Origin: Dryas octopetala
Lineage: Eukaryota > Streptophyta > Magnoliopsida > Rosales > Rosaceae
Assembly (NCBI GenBank): GCA_963921425.1
Contig: OY992832.1
Location: forward strand, 14,420,835-14,484,834
Direction of reading: 5' to 3'
DNA: 64,000 bases
Shown: positions 22,015-35,149 of the stretch, piece by piece
Layout: each line of letters begins with the position of its first letter
How positions within the stretch are numbered: the first letter of the stretch is position 1
Notes under the pieces: model-generated
The model's database searches: none
The model's input: the letters and a program-made list of their open reading frames with translations, nothing else
Told to the model about the DNA's origin: nothing
Program-made: the position numbers and the translations under genes

Positions 22015-25000
22015 CTACTTGGCAGCATACCAGTTTTGTGCACACTTGGCATCAACAGCAAGGTCAACATTAAGGATATTCTTGCCACTGAAGGGCTTCG
22101 ACATGCACTCAACAACTATGGCCTTTGCAACCTCAGCTGACTCTGATGGCCCTTCCAAGATCACTTCATCATGAACCTGCTTTCCAGAAAAAGGTTATTT
22201 CCAGTCTTCCAGAAACTCTTTGGAAAGCTACTTCTTCTTTCCTCACTGATTTAAATTATTCCCACAATACAGTCAATTGGGAGCTACACAAACTGCTGCG
22301 ATTAGCTTGCTTAATTTTTTTTCTTTTGTTGCTCCTTTAAACCATTTATTGCACTCTGTTTACTCTCTGTCTCCCCCCTTCCCCCAACCAAAAAAAAATT
22401 ACAACATAGAGTAAAATTTTATCTTTCATGAAGCAGTTTTTCATATATTTTTCTTATAAAAAAAACAATTACAGGATGTTTTAAAATCTTATTTTTTAGC
22501 ATTTATTATTATATGTACATTTTCTAGATTACTTTTAAGATTTATATTTATGTTTCCTCACTTTGGCATAGGTTTATAGCTAGTTTAATAAATAAGGGAA
22601 AAATTTGACCAGAAATTAAATAAGGAAAGAAATTGGAGTTTGACCTGTAAAAGCAGCCTCCACCCAAGCTCATTCAAACGTGCATTATTGGAAATTTCTA
22701 ACATGGCACACATGGCAACGTCAGCAGCACTACCCTGTGGGAGTCAACTAGTCAAAATCTCATATGACAACAGAAGAAAGGAGGAAGGGGGGGGGGGGGG
22801 GGGGGGGGGGAGAATGCACTACAAGAACCTGCACTGGGGTATTAATAGCAGCCCTTTCAATATGACCTCTTTGAGCACGACTAGCACGAGCTATTGAGGG
22901 GAACCACCGTGCTCGTCCTAGCAATGTGCGAACACACCTAGTTTCTTTAGCTTCTTTTTTACGTGCTTCTTGCCAAGTGCTCACTTCTTCCCTTTCTTTA
23001 TACCAGAGCTTAACTGTTTTCTCTGCATCCTGAACAGAAACCTGAGAACCACCAAACCTTAGTGGATCATTTAAATTGAAAAAAAAAAAGAATATGAGTA
23101 CCTTACAATTTTAAATTTAGCACTGCAAGGGTACCTTCCAATCCCGGGAAAGCCCAACTGGAGTTTTCCCATATGCAATGGAAAAATTAAGCATTTTAGC
23201 TTTCCTTCTTTCAGAAGCAAAGGTGTCCTGAATACGTAAAATATTAGAATCAGAAGATAGTGGTCAGAGTAAAATCTAAAGCTACTCATACACTGAGAAA
23301 AAGAAACACATCTTACCTTCAATAATGGAACTGGGGGTTTATCTTCACCAGGTTGAGGATCCCACTCAAGTAGCACTTTCTTTTCCTCAACGGCTTCACG
23401 AATATGCTGGTACATGTTCATTGCAGTCCTTGAATGAAAATCTCCGCCAGCTTTGAAGGCATCCAACATGCTCTTACAGTTCGAAAGATGAGCAAGAATT
23501 CTAAGTTCCAGCTGTCACATCAACACATTGATTAATACTTAAAACCATGTACTAACTACTAAATATATAATATACAACTAACCTGTCCATAGTCAGCAAC
23601 AATAAGAGAATTTCCAGGTGCAGCTATAAATGCCTGACGGATCTTATACCGGTCCTTTTCCAGAGCAGGCTGATTCTGAACTAGGAAAAAGAAAAGTATG
23701 AACATGCATACCTCCCAAGCCTCCATTACAGTTGGAGATTTAATTGGTTTAGAAGCAAAGTCTTGTTTTATTAAATGATTAGGTAACCAAGGGAAACTGA
23801 TTATCAAATTTCATCATCATTAGCCAATATTGTCTTGAATAAAACATTGATGTCATGTTCATTTAAATAGACGATTGTATGAACAGTTGAAAGAATTAAA
23901 CTAAACCTGCAAATTTGGTCTCCTAGCAGATAAGCGTCCAGTTTCTGTATTGATATTTAGTGAACAATGAATTCGCCCATTCTTGCCTGATATATTACTG
24001 CTCTGTGGTAGAAAGAAACCGATATCAATGTAAACTGCCACATATATTTGAAGTTCAAGAGCACAAGAATGAGCAGCTAGCTTGATACATTGAAACATCA
24101 ATGTACACACAAATGCTCACAAACAAACACACACATACAAATGAATGAAATGATGATCAGTAAGCATAAACGGCATGATATAACAGCATAAATCACCTGC
24201 AATGGGAGGATGAAGTTGGATATCAAAGAATCAATAGAGCAAACTTGACATAAAGCAGCAATGCCGAGGCAAGCTTCCTTCCCCTTCCCCTTCCCCTCTG
24301 ACTCAAATGCTGTAAAAGCTGTACCATAAGCTGATGTATTAACATTTTCAGACATCTTATCTTGTTTCCCCGAACATTCATCACTGATTGTCTCACAAGC
24401 ATCTCCAACATCATCAACGGACTCCAAGTCATGGACATCATCCATAAAATCATACCCTGAAGAGACCTTTCCAGCTAAAATCTTCAATGCATCTCCACTA
24501 ACTGAGGGCCAACCAGTTGCTGTGTAAATCTCAGTTGGCAAATTGACACCAAAACTACACAAAGTGATATTGCGATATTTTGGGGTTGTATTCTTGCCTT
24601 CTTCAATCACTTTATCAATGTTGGGAACTCTGAAAGTCCTCTCATTTGGAAGAGCCTGATCAGGGTCCTTCCTGAAACAAGAAATAATCAAGTCAAATTT
24701 ATACAGATTCCTTTGGCTCCATAAGGCTAGGGGAAAGGCATCAGGAAATAATATTTTTACTTGATATGGTCCCTGTATTTGATCAGCGTAAAAATTAAAC
24801 TTACTATGCAAATGCAGGACAGTGGAGGGTTCCAAATGACCCACAGACTTGACAGCAATTAAATTTTCTTTGGTTATCATATAAAAAGTTCCTATAGACG
24901 TCATTTTATTAATACATCTCAGTGGGACAGTGGGGGCTGATTTTCTATCATACTAACCATCAAATCCAGTAAAAGCTTGCTTCTCTACATCAAGTTTTAG

Positions 25001-28000
25001 TTTTAGATTTTTTATTTATTTTAAAAAGGACATTACGTTTTAGATTTAAACGTATAAATCTTATCCATGATAGTGGGGCTGTTTTTATCTCAAATGAACT
25101 AATAACTCCAATAAAGTTTTGCAACTAAGTCTGTTCCCTGCACATGTAGCCATGCCAACCAAATGTTGCATACTCTTAAGAATAGCATAGCATAGTGGTG
25201 ACTGATGACCAGTGTTAATTGAATACCAAATGTACCTGTTCACAGTCCCACCAAACAAGAGCGTGCGTAGTTGTGCGTCACTTCCCACGTTCATATATTT
25301 GGCATCGGGGCAATGGCTAGAAGCCCACTTGCGAAATCTGGTAGCAGCAACCTCTTGTTCTGCTTTGGCCAACTTCTCAATTTCAGATAAATATACTCTA
25401 TCAACCAACATGCCCTCAGTTTCCATCTTAACTAAAAGCTCACCAAATGGTCGCCAGTATTTCTCATAGAAATCAAACATGGATTTTCCAGGTGCTGGAT
25501 TTCCATCAATTTCCCACTGTCTAATGGATAGCTGTTTTTTCATGCTCTCATAAAGCTTCAGTGTGCTTATTGCATCTAAGGCAGAATAACAAATCCATGG
25601 TTTTCTCTCTTCTTTTTGTAACACTTCAACAGGGGCAATGATGGTCACTTTCCCATCGGTTCCATCCATTTTCTTTTTCTTCCTGCCGAATATTGTTTTC
25701 ATTGATATTTTACCAATCAAATCTTTCCCATGATCCAGCTGCGCCCCACACATGACCTTTGGGTCATGTGTAAGCGCTTCAAGAGAATAACCACCCTTTA
25801 ACCTCCTTGATGAATCCCACAAGCGAGCCATGTGCATTGTGTCAGCATGAAAACCAGAAACCTTAAACCCATAGTTCTCTATTACATGGTTATCAAAGCT
25901 GTAATTGTGCCAAACCTACAGAAAGGTAGGTGAATGCCATTATTTTGTTTCCCAATCAAGCATGCACCTTGTACACACATTCAAACATATACAGAGAGAA
26001 ACAGTCAACAGCAGTCAGTAATATAAAGGCACTTGGACCAGTCTTATTAAAAGGAGAAAAAGAAAGGTGACTACTATTTTCTTTAACAATATTAGTATTG
26101 TTCAACAGACTCAAGGACTTGATACTTGGTCAGTCAGAATCAGAAGCTGTCATGAAGATAAAAAGATCAAATATTCACAAAGGCTGCAACCAAAAGGGTA
26201 TTGAGCCATGTACCAGGGGAGAGTAGGGTGAGCTTGGTGCAAACCACATTTTCTATCAATGACTACAGTAATGGGGAAAATGTATAAGAATAAGCTCATG
26301 AAAAGGAAAAATGATTTACCAATGATTGTATTATGAGTTTGGTGTGAAAATCTGATTAAGGTAACTACATTTTCAGAAATAAAATGTGGGCTTCTTAAAC
26401 TAGCTAAGCACAACCTTCAGCATAACCCAGTAGTCCAAACATTATTAAAACTATCAGTTCCAATCTCCACATCCTCAATATAATCAAACTTGTCATAAGA
26501 ATTGCAATGTCATTGTCATAAAGCAAAAGAAAGAAGTCATTTCCTAAAACTGCCACTATCTAACAATGATTATGTTGTTGAAAGGTGTTTGTGAGTCAAT
26601 AGGACCTTAAAGGAAAAGAAAAACAACCTTTTTGATGGAGGGGTCTTCAAAAAATGGAGCAAATTCAGTTAAAAGTTCATTTCCACCACCATCAAGAACA
26701 TCTACCCAGATACAGGACTTCCCATTTCCAAAATCCGCTCTTGGTCCAGAATATATACTGAAGCATATTATTTCTCCATGATCAACAGGTGTTTCTTGCT
26801 TCACATCTATCTTCGCCACCTGTGTAAAAGCTATCATCAGAAATTAGAAAGTAGCTAGTAAATAAGAAAACCTCACGTACCCGAAAAATAGTCACACATA
26901 TATTTACAAATGGGCATTAAGAAATTAAACAAAAAATATGTGCATTTCTATTAACCAAAATCAAAGTTAACTTAATTCGAAGTACACATACCTCAGTGTC
27001 ACAGGCATGGACAAAATGCCTGTATTGATTTGTAAGCATCCCAACAACTTTCTTTGCAACAGAGACATTGTTGACAACAAGAACTTTGTCATATATGCTA
27101 GTAAGCATCTTATGAATATCTGGATTAGGCTTACAGTTATCAGCTGTAGCAGATTTAGTTTCAGAAGATTTTCTATTGGACTTATCCCCTTCAATCACAT
27201 CAGCAGCTTCAACTCTATTTGGTTTGGAGTCATTCCCCTTTCTGACTGTTAAGGTCTTACCCAACAATGACCCATTAGACTGGAATTCATTCCCTGATCT
27301 GTGTGTGATGGGCACGCCCAATTGTCTTGGAGCATCATGTGCATAACCATTCACCTTGTCCACATTATTTCCTTCACCAACTGCTTTATCTGAATGCATC
27401 TCAGGAAAAGCCAGTGCCTCATGTATGGTTGCTTTTCCACTCTTTCCATAATCACATTTGTTGCTAAGTGAGTCTTCTGAATTTGCTTCCAACTTGTCAT
27501 ACTTACTGACATCTAGGAAAACCTCAAGCGTTTCTTGGGTATTCGTTTTTATATTTCCTCCACAGTTGATCTTACCTCTGAAGTACTTATAAACAGAATT
27601 TTCCACCTTCTTTCTCATCATTCCAGCCTCGTTACGCCAGGCATTTTTAGTGCCATTAGATTTTCCTTCAGAATTATAGGGACCTGGGTTCAAAGAGGTC
27701 ATCTTATTATTTGACAAAGTATTGTTGGCATTCTGGACCACGCTGACCTCTCGCCTGCCATTTTATCAATCCCATCATCAAAGACAGCCAAAAATAATAA
27801 TTAAATAGTATACCGATTTCTCCATGCCATCTAAGTATGCAAAGGAAGCACAAAATATATTAGAAAACTTGAAAAATATCCTGACTTTCCCATACTTGTG
27901 GATTTGTACTATATATGTTACATATATTGAAATTTAACATAGAAATTCCAAAGCTAACACCAACCCACAAAAACAAAAAGTGCATTTAAGTTTCCTCACT

Positions 28001-28504
28001 TCCTACATTATACATTTTCCAAGAAGTTCTAACAAGTACAGTAAGAAAATATGAGATAAATCAAATTAGTCCCATCATTTTTACCAAAGTATCCCCATAT
28101 CCAACAAAGTCTACATGACTCAAGAGCCAACATAAGAAAGATAAGTAGATACAACCCAAAACAAAACATTCATGTAACTTCACAACATGGGTCATTTTTG
28201 TTTAACCAAAAACCCAAAACCCTTTCCTAATATTAAATTACAAATAATAAAAAGAAAAAGAAAACCAAGAAATAAGCAAATGGATATGATAGAACATCAA
28301 AACCACCCACGTATAAAAACTACAAGAAAACGAAAAAAAAAATATGATGGAAACAGTGCAGTCTGAGTAAGATTGAAGTAACCTGGGAAGAGTCCACAGG
28401 GACCTAGAAGAGGAAGAGCGGGGACAGGCATGGAAAAAAGAGAAATAAGAAGGGCAAGAAGGTCTTAAATGGCTGGTTTGGATGGAGGAGAACCCCATAG
28501 CCAT
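22015..28504 (-). CDS. POLIA: Organellar DNA polymerase I (plant POLI type, chloroplast/mitochondrial)
   Basis: Twelve exons on the minus strand: 28504-28383, 27754-26992, 26819-26628, 25915-25236, 24671-24197, 24002-23907, 23675-23583, 23511-23317, 23227-23135, 23041-22829, 22734-22645 and 22176-22015. All junctions are GT-AG and the frame is unbroken: 3,174 bases, 1,057 residues, close to the roughly 1,050 of Arabidopsis POLIA. The Ser/Arg-rich N-terminus fits a dual organelle transit peptide. A 3'-5' exonuclease domain has Exo I CDTEVAKIDV (Asp293, Glu295) and Exo II VWHNYSFDNHV (from 360). Family A polymerase motifs are A, VADYGQLELR (802-811); B, RRKAKMLNFSIAYG (879-892); and C, VHDE (1005-1008). 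There is no 5'-3' exonuclease domain, as expected. It replicates and repairs organelle DNA. POLIA versus POLIB is not decided by sequence alone. Confidence 0.96.
22787..22810. repeat. Poly-G run of 24 (poly-C on the polymerase sense strand) in a 94-base intron
   Basis: Intron 10 of the polymerase gene (22735-22828) is only 94 bases, and a quarter of it is an uninterrupted G24 on the plus strand. It lies 18 bases from the splice donor. The exact length is likely to be variable or a sequencing estimate. Confidence 0.9.
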
Positions 28505-30089
28505 GAGGTCAGCAAGAGCAGCTCTGCCCAGCTTACTACTCCAACACTGGCTTAAAGAAGAAGCCGTCTTGGTAAGCTTTGGTGGCAAGACTGTAAATAA
28601 GGTGGTTCAGGGAGGTTATTTGGGGTATGGGACTAGTGGGTCTGAGTGTGGAGCAGACGAGCAGAACAAGGCCATGAGGAGAGAGACGGACAAAGAGAGA
28701 GAGAGAGAGAGGAAAGGGATGAAGGAGGTGAAGACTAAAGAGGGTAAACTAAACCCTGGGGTTTTCTGACTTGGAAAAATTAAAAATACAAAAAGACCAA
28801 AAATTATTATATGGCTGGCAAATATTTGTGTCTGCAAATTGTAATACTAAAATATAAAAATAAAAAGGTAATTCCCATTTAAGGCTTAGAAGAGTAAATT
28901 ATTGCAGATATGCTATTCTGTCTACCTGTGATGCACCGCAGCAACTTGGACCAGAGTATCATATAAAACTAATGGACGATAGGAATGTTTTTTATTTTTG
29001 GTGAAAGAGAATAGTAATATTAGATGTATCATATTTATATCTATTTGAACAATAATAAGGTTAGATGTACAATATTTATTTTTTTGGGGGGCCAAAATTT
29101 AAAAACTCAAAGTGAAGAGGGGCCACTACTAACTTAATCACAAAATTTATGGATAATATAATATAATATGTGTTATATATTAGAGGGAGTTAGAAAAAAA
29201 GTGGGGGGGCATGGCCACTTCAGGCCTAGCTGTGGCTCCGCCCCTGTTTGTGTGTATCACATTTCTAATAAAATTGGGTTTACTTATATAAAATGTGATG
29301 CAGTTAGTATTTTTGTTTGGACAATCTTAATTAATATAGTATAAGTATGGAACCTACGTTATGAGATTTATATGAATATATTATAGTGAAGAATAATTCA
29401 AATAACAGTACTCCTTCGTTATATATATTCTTCATTTCACAATAAATGATGAAGTAATTAGTACTATTGTCAACGGGTCTTGTTTAATTCCTTTTTACAA
29501 CTTTAGCAAATGTCGTTGGTGAAACTTTAACAAAACTTTAAATCATTATTGGTCATTATATTTTAATCAATCAATAATTGCTAATAGTTAATCCTATAGA
29601 ATAAACGTTTCTGCCATTTCAGATTTTTGGCCACTCTACTTTGTCCCTTAGCATTCTCCAGTTAATTTTGATCATACGAACATGTTTCCCATTAAAGTTT
29701 ATGAATTTTCTTATCAAGCATGTGTAGAGCATCATTTGCACTTAGTTAGCTCCAAGGATGGGCTTGTTCTTCTTTTTTGGGCCATTTGGGCCTGCTTAGT
29801 TACAATTCTTTCTTAAAGTGCCTCATCCTTCACAAAAATTCTTTTGTGACACTTTCAGTATAATCCTTGTTCAACTTATAAATCAACATGCATGCAGAAT
29901 CACCCAAAATTGTCAGCATGCTACAACCAAAAAGGGCAAGGAATTGATATTTAAAACAATGGTAAAGGGAATTTGCCCAAAAGAAAAAAAACAATGGTAA
30001 AGGGGTGTCTTTTTTACAAAGCAGCCTAGCTAGCGACATCATATGATATAGATTTCATGTAACATTTCATAGGCTCCTTTGGGGATTTG
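28505..30089. other. Intergenic: polymerase promoter side, transposon debris, kinase 3' side
   Basis: The first 250 bases should be the polymerase 5' leader, with a GA tract at about 28697-28712. A possible transposon end lies at 29070-29250 (separate entry). The rest is AT-rich with no supported gene. The sequence from about 29990 to 30089 is probably kinase 3' untranslated region. Confidence 0.4.
29070..29250 (-). mobile_element. Fragment of a DNA transposon ending CAGGGGCGGAGCCAC (one end only)
   Basis: Read on the minus strand from 29249, the segment begins CAGGGGCGGAGCCACAGC. It runs through GTGGCCATGCCCCCCCAC and later GGCCCCTC and TTGGCCCCCCAAAAA. I recall this style of terminus from plant hAT-like elements. 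No matching inverted end is present nearby, so this is a truncated relic. Family assignment is tentative. Confidence 0.4.
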
Positions 30090-32299
30090 TCATTCTGTAC
30101 CCTCTTTACCCTCCTCACCTGCACCATCAGTCTCACCAATATCATCACCAAGCTTATCATCTTCATTGTTGTTTATAGCTAAGAATTCTAAAGCCGTTAC
30201 GACGTCACTGATGAGAGGTCTTGTAGCAGCTTCCTCTTGGAGACACATCGCTGCAACTGCAAGAGCTTGGTAAAGACCCTTTATAGGGTAATTCCCTTCT
30301 AGGAAAGGGTCAGCCATTAATGTAAATTTCCTTCTGTCCTTAAACAATGGTTGTGCCTGCAAAAAAGGAGTAAAATTTAATTTTAAGGCTTCAACTATTA
30401 TTGGAGGAAAATGTGGAATTGAAAGTTTGTTAGGCTAACAAAAATTGCAGAACTTTTGAACTGTCCTTTTTGGCATTACAAGTAGTTATGTGCATGACTA
30501 ATTGAACATATGTCATGTCAAGGTCGTGCCATACTCACAATCAAGTCCAGATGTGGATTGAGATAGAGATACAGGATCTGGACTCTTATATCCCATCTTG
30601 GTAAGTCCAAAACAGGTTAGCTTTCCAAATTTTCGGAAAAAGAAGGTTAGTTATTCCAATGGACCTATTATTTGGTGAAGAATCAGTGGGAAGTTCCATG
30701 TTAGAGAAAACTTGTTATAGCTTGGAAGATTACAAAATTCTAAACATACCCAAGTAACCAAATTCTGCTCTTCAGTTGGTCTGGAATTGTCTATAACTCT
30801 CCTTCCTGTGATTATCTCCAAGAACACAACTCCGAAGCTGTAAATATCCGATTTTGTTGTCAACTGGCCTGTGAGTGCATATTCAGGTGCACAGTAGCCA
30901 TAGGTCCCCATCACCCTGGTGGAAACATGAGTCTTATCCCCAGTTGGACCTAACTTTGCCAGTCCAAAATCAGAGAGCTTGGGATTGAAGTTTTCGTCCA
31001 ATAGTATGTTTGATGCTTTGAAATCGCGGTATATCACAGGGGGATTGGCTTGTTCATGTAAGTATTCCAGTCCTTTTGCTGCCCCTGCAGCAATTTTCAT
31101 CCTTGTATCCCAATCCAAGGGATTTTTGCCTGGAGGTAAATCTGAAGAGCAAAGTTTTGTTGGTGATCAGAACACGGTTATAAAAATGTTACCAATATAT
31201 ACTTACAGCCTTGGGTTGGACAAAGATACAACTAGTCTACACCAAGTTAAGAGCATGCAAAGTGCAAACCTAAGATGAGGAACCAAATTCAAACTTGTGA
31301 AAATGAAAATTACAATAAGAAAGAAGGAAAAAGAAAAGCCATATAAAGCAAAAGCATGATCATGTACTGCATTTGGGTAGATGATAATATTTTCATTCTT
31401 AAGCACTTAATGAATGATGCAAATTCAATGAAATAAATTGGTGCATACCAAGTAGATGATCCTCTAGGGACCCATTGGCCATGTACTCATACACCAAAAT
31501 CCTCTGATCACCATCAGCACAATATCCGACCAAATTGACAAGGTGTTGATGGTGAAGAAGACTCAATATCAGAACTTCTACAAGAAATTCTCTGTTCCCT
31601 TGGAACCCATTCCTGTCTAGTTGTTTAACAGCCACAACCTGAACATGATGAATTATGCAAGGGAATTTCCAACTCAATTATAAAGACTTGAGGGAATGAC
31701 AAAAGGGATGAAATGAAGAGATGGTTGGAAATAATACTTGGTTTGAGCCTTCCATTTGCCCTTTGTAAACTCTCCCAAAACCGCCTTCACCTAGCAAATG
31801 GTCAGGATGGAAGTTTTTAGTTGCATTACATAGTTCGCGGAAAGTAAAAATCTGAGCAGAAATGTTTCCTTTGCCGATCTTTGCTATCTCTTCAGCAATG
31901 TACTTTCGCCTGCTACTATCTGCAATTAGCAATCAATGTAAGAATTCTGAATTTTAGAGGCCAACAGTTTGAACTAGCTGTTTCATATCAGGATCTGCAG
32001 CCAACTTTCAGAATATGGACAATTTGTGATCACAAATTGGAACATTTCCAATAAAGTCTTCATCAAACATCAAAAGAAGGGATCAGTTTACCATCATGAT
32101 AATACATGTGATGATGCTTGTATGACAATATAACAAGGAGGGAAGGTCAATATATGTTTGTGTGTCATTTATTACCAGTTTTGAAGGAGATGTTAGCAAA
32201 TGAGGCCAGAGTTTTGGTGTCATGGTATTCCTTAATGCTCTTTTTCAGTGACTTCCTGGCAATTTTCTCTTCTGACATGCAACATTGAAAGCAACTCAT
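30090..32299 (-). CDS. Receptor-like cytoplasmic kinase, subfamily VII (PBS1-like)
   Basis: Five exons on the minus strand: 32299-32176, 31919-31738, 31638-31449, 31141-30750 and 30356-30090. GT-AG junctions, frame intact, 384 residues. The short N-terminus [12 protein letters not shown] has three cysteines suited to palmitoylation and no Gly2 for myristoylation. The kinase domain starts near residue 79. The glycine loop is [12 protein letters not shown] (84-95); the ATP-binding lysine is K107 (VVAVKQL); the catalytic loop is [10 protein letters not shown] with Asp205; DFG is at 223-225. The activation segment is typical ([24 protein letters not shown]). The tail is acidic ([19 protein letters not shown]). 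The protein should sit at the inner plasma membrane and relay signals from receptor kinases. It most resembles the Arabidopsis PBL21 type as I recall, but the exact ortholog is uncertain. Confidence 0.94.
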
Positions 32300-33507
32300 C
32301 CTTCCTTTCCCGCTACAACTTCAATCCAATCACAGCCACCTTCAAATTGTCATCCAAATCTTGCATGAAAAATCTTGAAAAAAAACTTGGTACAGGACAC
32401 CAAAAACGTTTGGTGCACTTCAATCCCAAGAAAAAATCAAGCGCACCCCAGCCGCGAAATTGTACGGAGAAAGGGAAGTATTGATCTGCTTTGCTAATCA
32501 AATTCCTTGCCTCTTGAAAAACCAGAATGCCTTCTGGCTCTTCAAGAAACAAGAACTCTCAATCCCTCACATGTGCCCTTTTGCATGATCACCCTACCCA
32601 AAACCATTGAGACCTGACAGGCCATATGATTTGGTCAATTTTGCTAAATATAGAGGGACAGAGTGGTAATTCATTCAGTTTGTTTGGTTAACTTTTCCAA
32701 TTTTCTTGGGAGAAAGCCAGAAACTACCTCTTTCCATTTTTCAGTCATAAATGGTTTTATTCTATTTTTTTCTTTTCCAATATTTCTATGTCTATATATA
32801 TTAAATGCCACAAGTCAACCTTCCTATAATTGGCAAATTCGACCATTGGATTTTTTGAGCAATCTTAAAAGTTGCATCTAGATACATCATACATAGACAT
32901 TTGAAAAAACTGTATTAATGAACCCAATGCATTTTACAAGTGCATTCATCAACCTTCTTCGAGCTATATTAAGATTAGATTAATACCCTTTTGTAATCTC
33001 TTACACTCCAAAGTGAAAATTTTACAATATTGTATTCTATGATTTTCTTTTTGGTCAGGGTGGTATTCTGTGGTTTAGTGATTAATCAGTTAAGAAATAA
33101 GAAATAAACAGATCATATTAGCTCAAAAGGATCTTATTTGAGTCATGCGCAAAACTTGATTTGGGCCTTGTGCACAAAAGTGTGGCTGTCGAACCTAACC
33201 GCACATCAACACCATCATCAATTACATTTCAACACCATCATCAATTGCACTGATTCACCATCAAAGCTTAAGCTCTAAATTGGACAAAGAATGAGAATTG
33301 TAACAGATTTCAGTTAGCCAGTTAGGCAGAAGCATAATTTCACTAGCTTGCAACAAGTTTCACTACTGATATAGAACAATTACAAATGGTTTAACAAAAG
33401 ACCATCCAAGTGGACATAAATGGACAGATATCAAGCTACCCAAAAGTGCATACTCTTGGCCATTGGATTTTGCTTCTCTTTTGGGTTTTCTCCCTTAATT
33501 TCTTTTC
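32300..33507. other. Intergenic, kinase promoter side
   Basis: A region rich in short frames but without family resemblance. The part just above 32299 should hold the kinase leader and promoter. From about 32600 it is AT-rich. No gene is supported. Confidence 0.4.
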
Positions 33508-34497
33508 TCATTCAAGATTTACCCCCAAAAGTTTCTCCAGATTCTCAACCCTCGATACTAATCCAACTCTATGAGTTTTACTTGCACCATTCTCCATACG
33601 GCCATCAACCTCTTTTGGATTGTTGAGAAGCCCCACAGGCATTGGTTTCTTAATATCATCCACAGCATCCTTCCCTTCTTTCGCAGCATCATTTTCTGAT
33701 ACATTGGCCCTCATTTTATGTTCATGCTCCGTGTTGAAAGGAACATCAGTTTGTACATTTTCCATATCACTACTTTTCCATCCTTCTTTCCCGACCTTCA
33801 TAAGTTTTTTCGCAAAATCACCTGCATTTCTTTTCTTAGCAGGAAACCCTTCAGTTCTTGTGGCCAACTTTGGTTTCTTCACATTTTCATCCTGACTAGC
33901 TGGCCTGTATGCAAGGCGTCTCTTACGTTCTAAAAGTGGAATATGGTCATCATAATCATCATCACCATGACCTGGGGCTGAATCTTTCTTAACCTGCTTA
34001 GGAAATTCAGGAGTTGCTGAGGGATGTCTCTGTACAGGCTTAACAAAGGAGGAGTTCTTTTTGGGTTTAGACTTTGTAAAAGCTTGAGTGGATTTTCTTG
34101 GCACTCCAGGCTTGACATAGGAGCTGTTCTTTTCAGGTTTAGACTTGGTCAAAGCTTGTGCTGATGATGCCTTATGCATCTGCATATTCCTCTGTCCAAT
34201 GGAGGCACGACACTTCACCATAATCTCTCTTTTTGCCACCATGACAACATATTTGATTGCATCTGCACGAGTAATCTTAGATTCTTTCCACCAATCCATG
34301 TACCTTTCCGTTACACTGGCTCAAAGCACCTTGGTGGGACAAAGAACCGGACATTGCCGGTGAAATCCAAGCTCGTAAATTCACCAGGAAGGTCTTGATC
34401 CATCCCAAACTGCATTGCCACCCTGTGTGGCAAATACTTCTTGTTCGTATGACTAATCATCTCGGCATAACGACAAGTCACACAAGGCCTAACACCA

Positions 34498-35076
34498 TGC
34501 TGTTTGGGCCTAGACCCAAAAGACTAAGCCCTTCCTGGGCTCCTAGCCCATGACCTCCTAGGCTCCGGCCTCATGGGCTCCGGCCCCCTGGGCCCCGGCC
34601 TCTTAGGCTCCGGCCTCCCAAGCTCAAGCCTCCCAGGCCCCCGGCCCGTGTCAATTCACTCGGATCCTCGAGACCGGTGCCACGTGGCGCTCCTACAGTG
34701 CAAGTCATCACAAGGGACACGTGTCATCACTGGATTGGTTGACACTCTTCCAAAGGTACTATAAAAGAGGTACCTTCTTGTCACAAAAGGACAACTGAAA
34801 TCATTATTATACTATTCACTCACTCTGCTCTCAGATCTCTCTGAACACTGACTTGAGCGTCGGAGGAGCTTTGGCCGGCACCACACCGGTGCCCTTCCCG
34901 CTCACTTTTGTGTACCTGTGCAGGATGCTTGGATATCATTCTCTCTCATTACTCACCAGTCGGACCCAGCTACCCGTTCCTGCCCCACTTCGACGTGTCA
35001 TCCACTCAGTGGTGGGTCAACGGGCCTACGTGGTTCGACTTGACGTTGACTGCTCTACCATTTTTTAGCATCAACA
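34498..35076 (+). repeat. 5' LTR
   Basis: It starts TGCTGTTTGGG and ends TTAGCATCAACA. The first third is rich in alternating GGCTCC/GGCCCC words. Then follow two palindromic G-boxes, a TATA box at 34760, and a probable transcribed R/U5 part containing CACTCACTCTGCTCTC. Confidence 0.88.
34679..34767 (+). promoter_or_regulatory. LTR promoter: two palindromic G-boxes and a TATA box
   Basis: GCCACGTGGC at 34679-34688 and GACACGTGTC at 34716-34725 are perfect 10-base palindromes around CACGTG, the core bound by plant bZIP and bHLH factors. TATAAAAG stands at 34760-34767, 35 bases downstream of the second. The same arrangement is repeated in the 3' LTR (37118-37127, 37155-37164, 37199-37206). Activity is inferred, not shown. 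Confidence 0.75.
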
Positions 35077-35078
35077 GT

Positions 35079-35097
35079 TTGGCGCCGTCTGTGGGAA
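35079..35097 (+). other. Primer-binding site of the LTR element
   Basis: TTGGCGCCGTCTGTGGGAA lies two bases after the 5' LTR end. The TGGCGCC start resembles plant LTR elements primed by tRNAs other than initiator methionine. I do not assign the tRNA. Confidence 0.7.
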
Positions 35098-35149
35098 CGT
35101 TACAACTTTTCCCCATTGAATTCTCTACCCTCAGTTGAGGTGCAAAAAA

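Noticed and set aside
34853..35138. Small frames repeated in both LTRs (MSVGGALAGTTPV and similar)
   Set aside because: Conserved only because the LTRs are nearly identical; they lie in the leader region and match no protein family I know.
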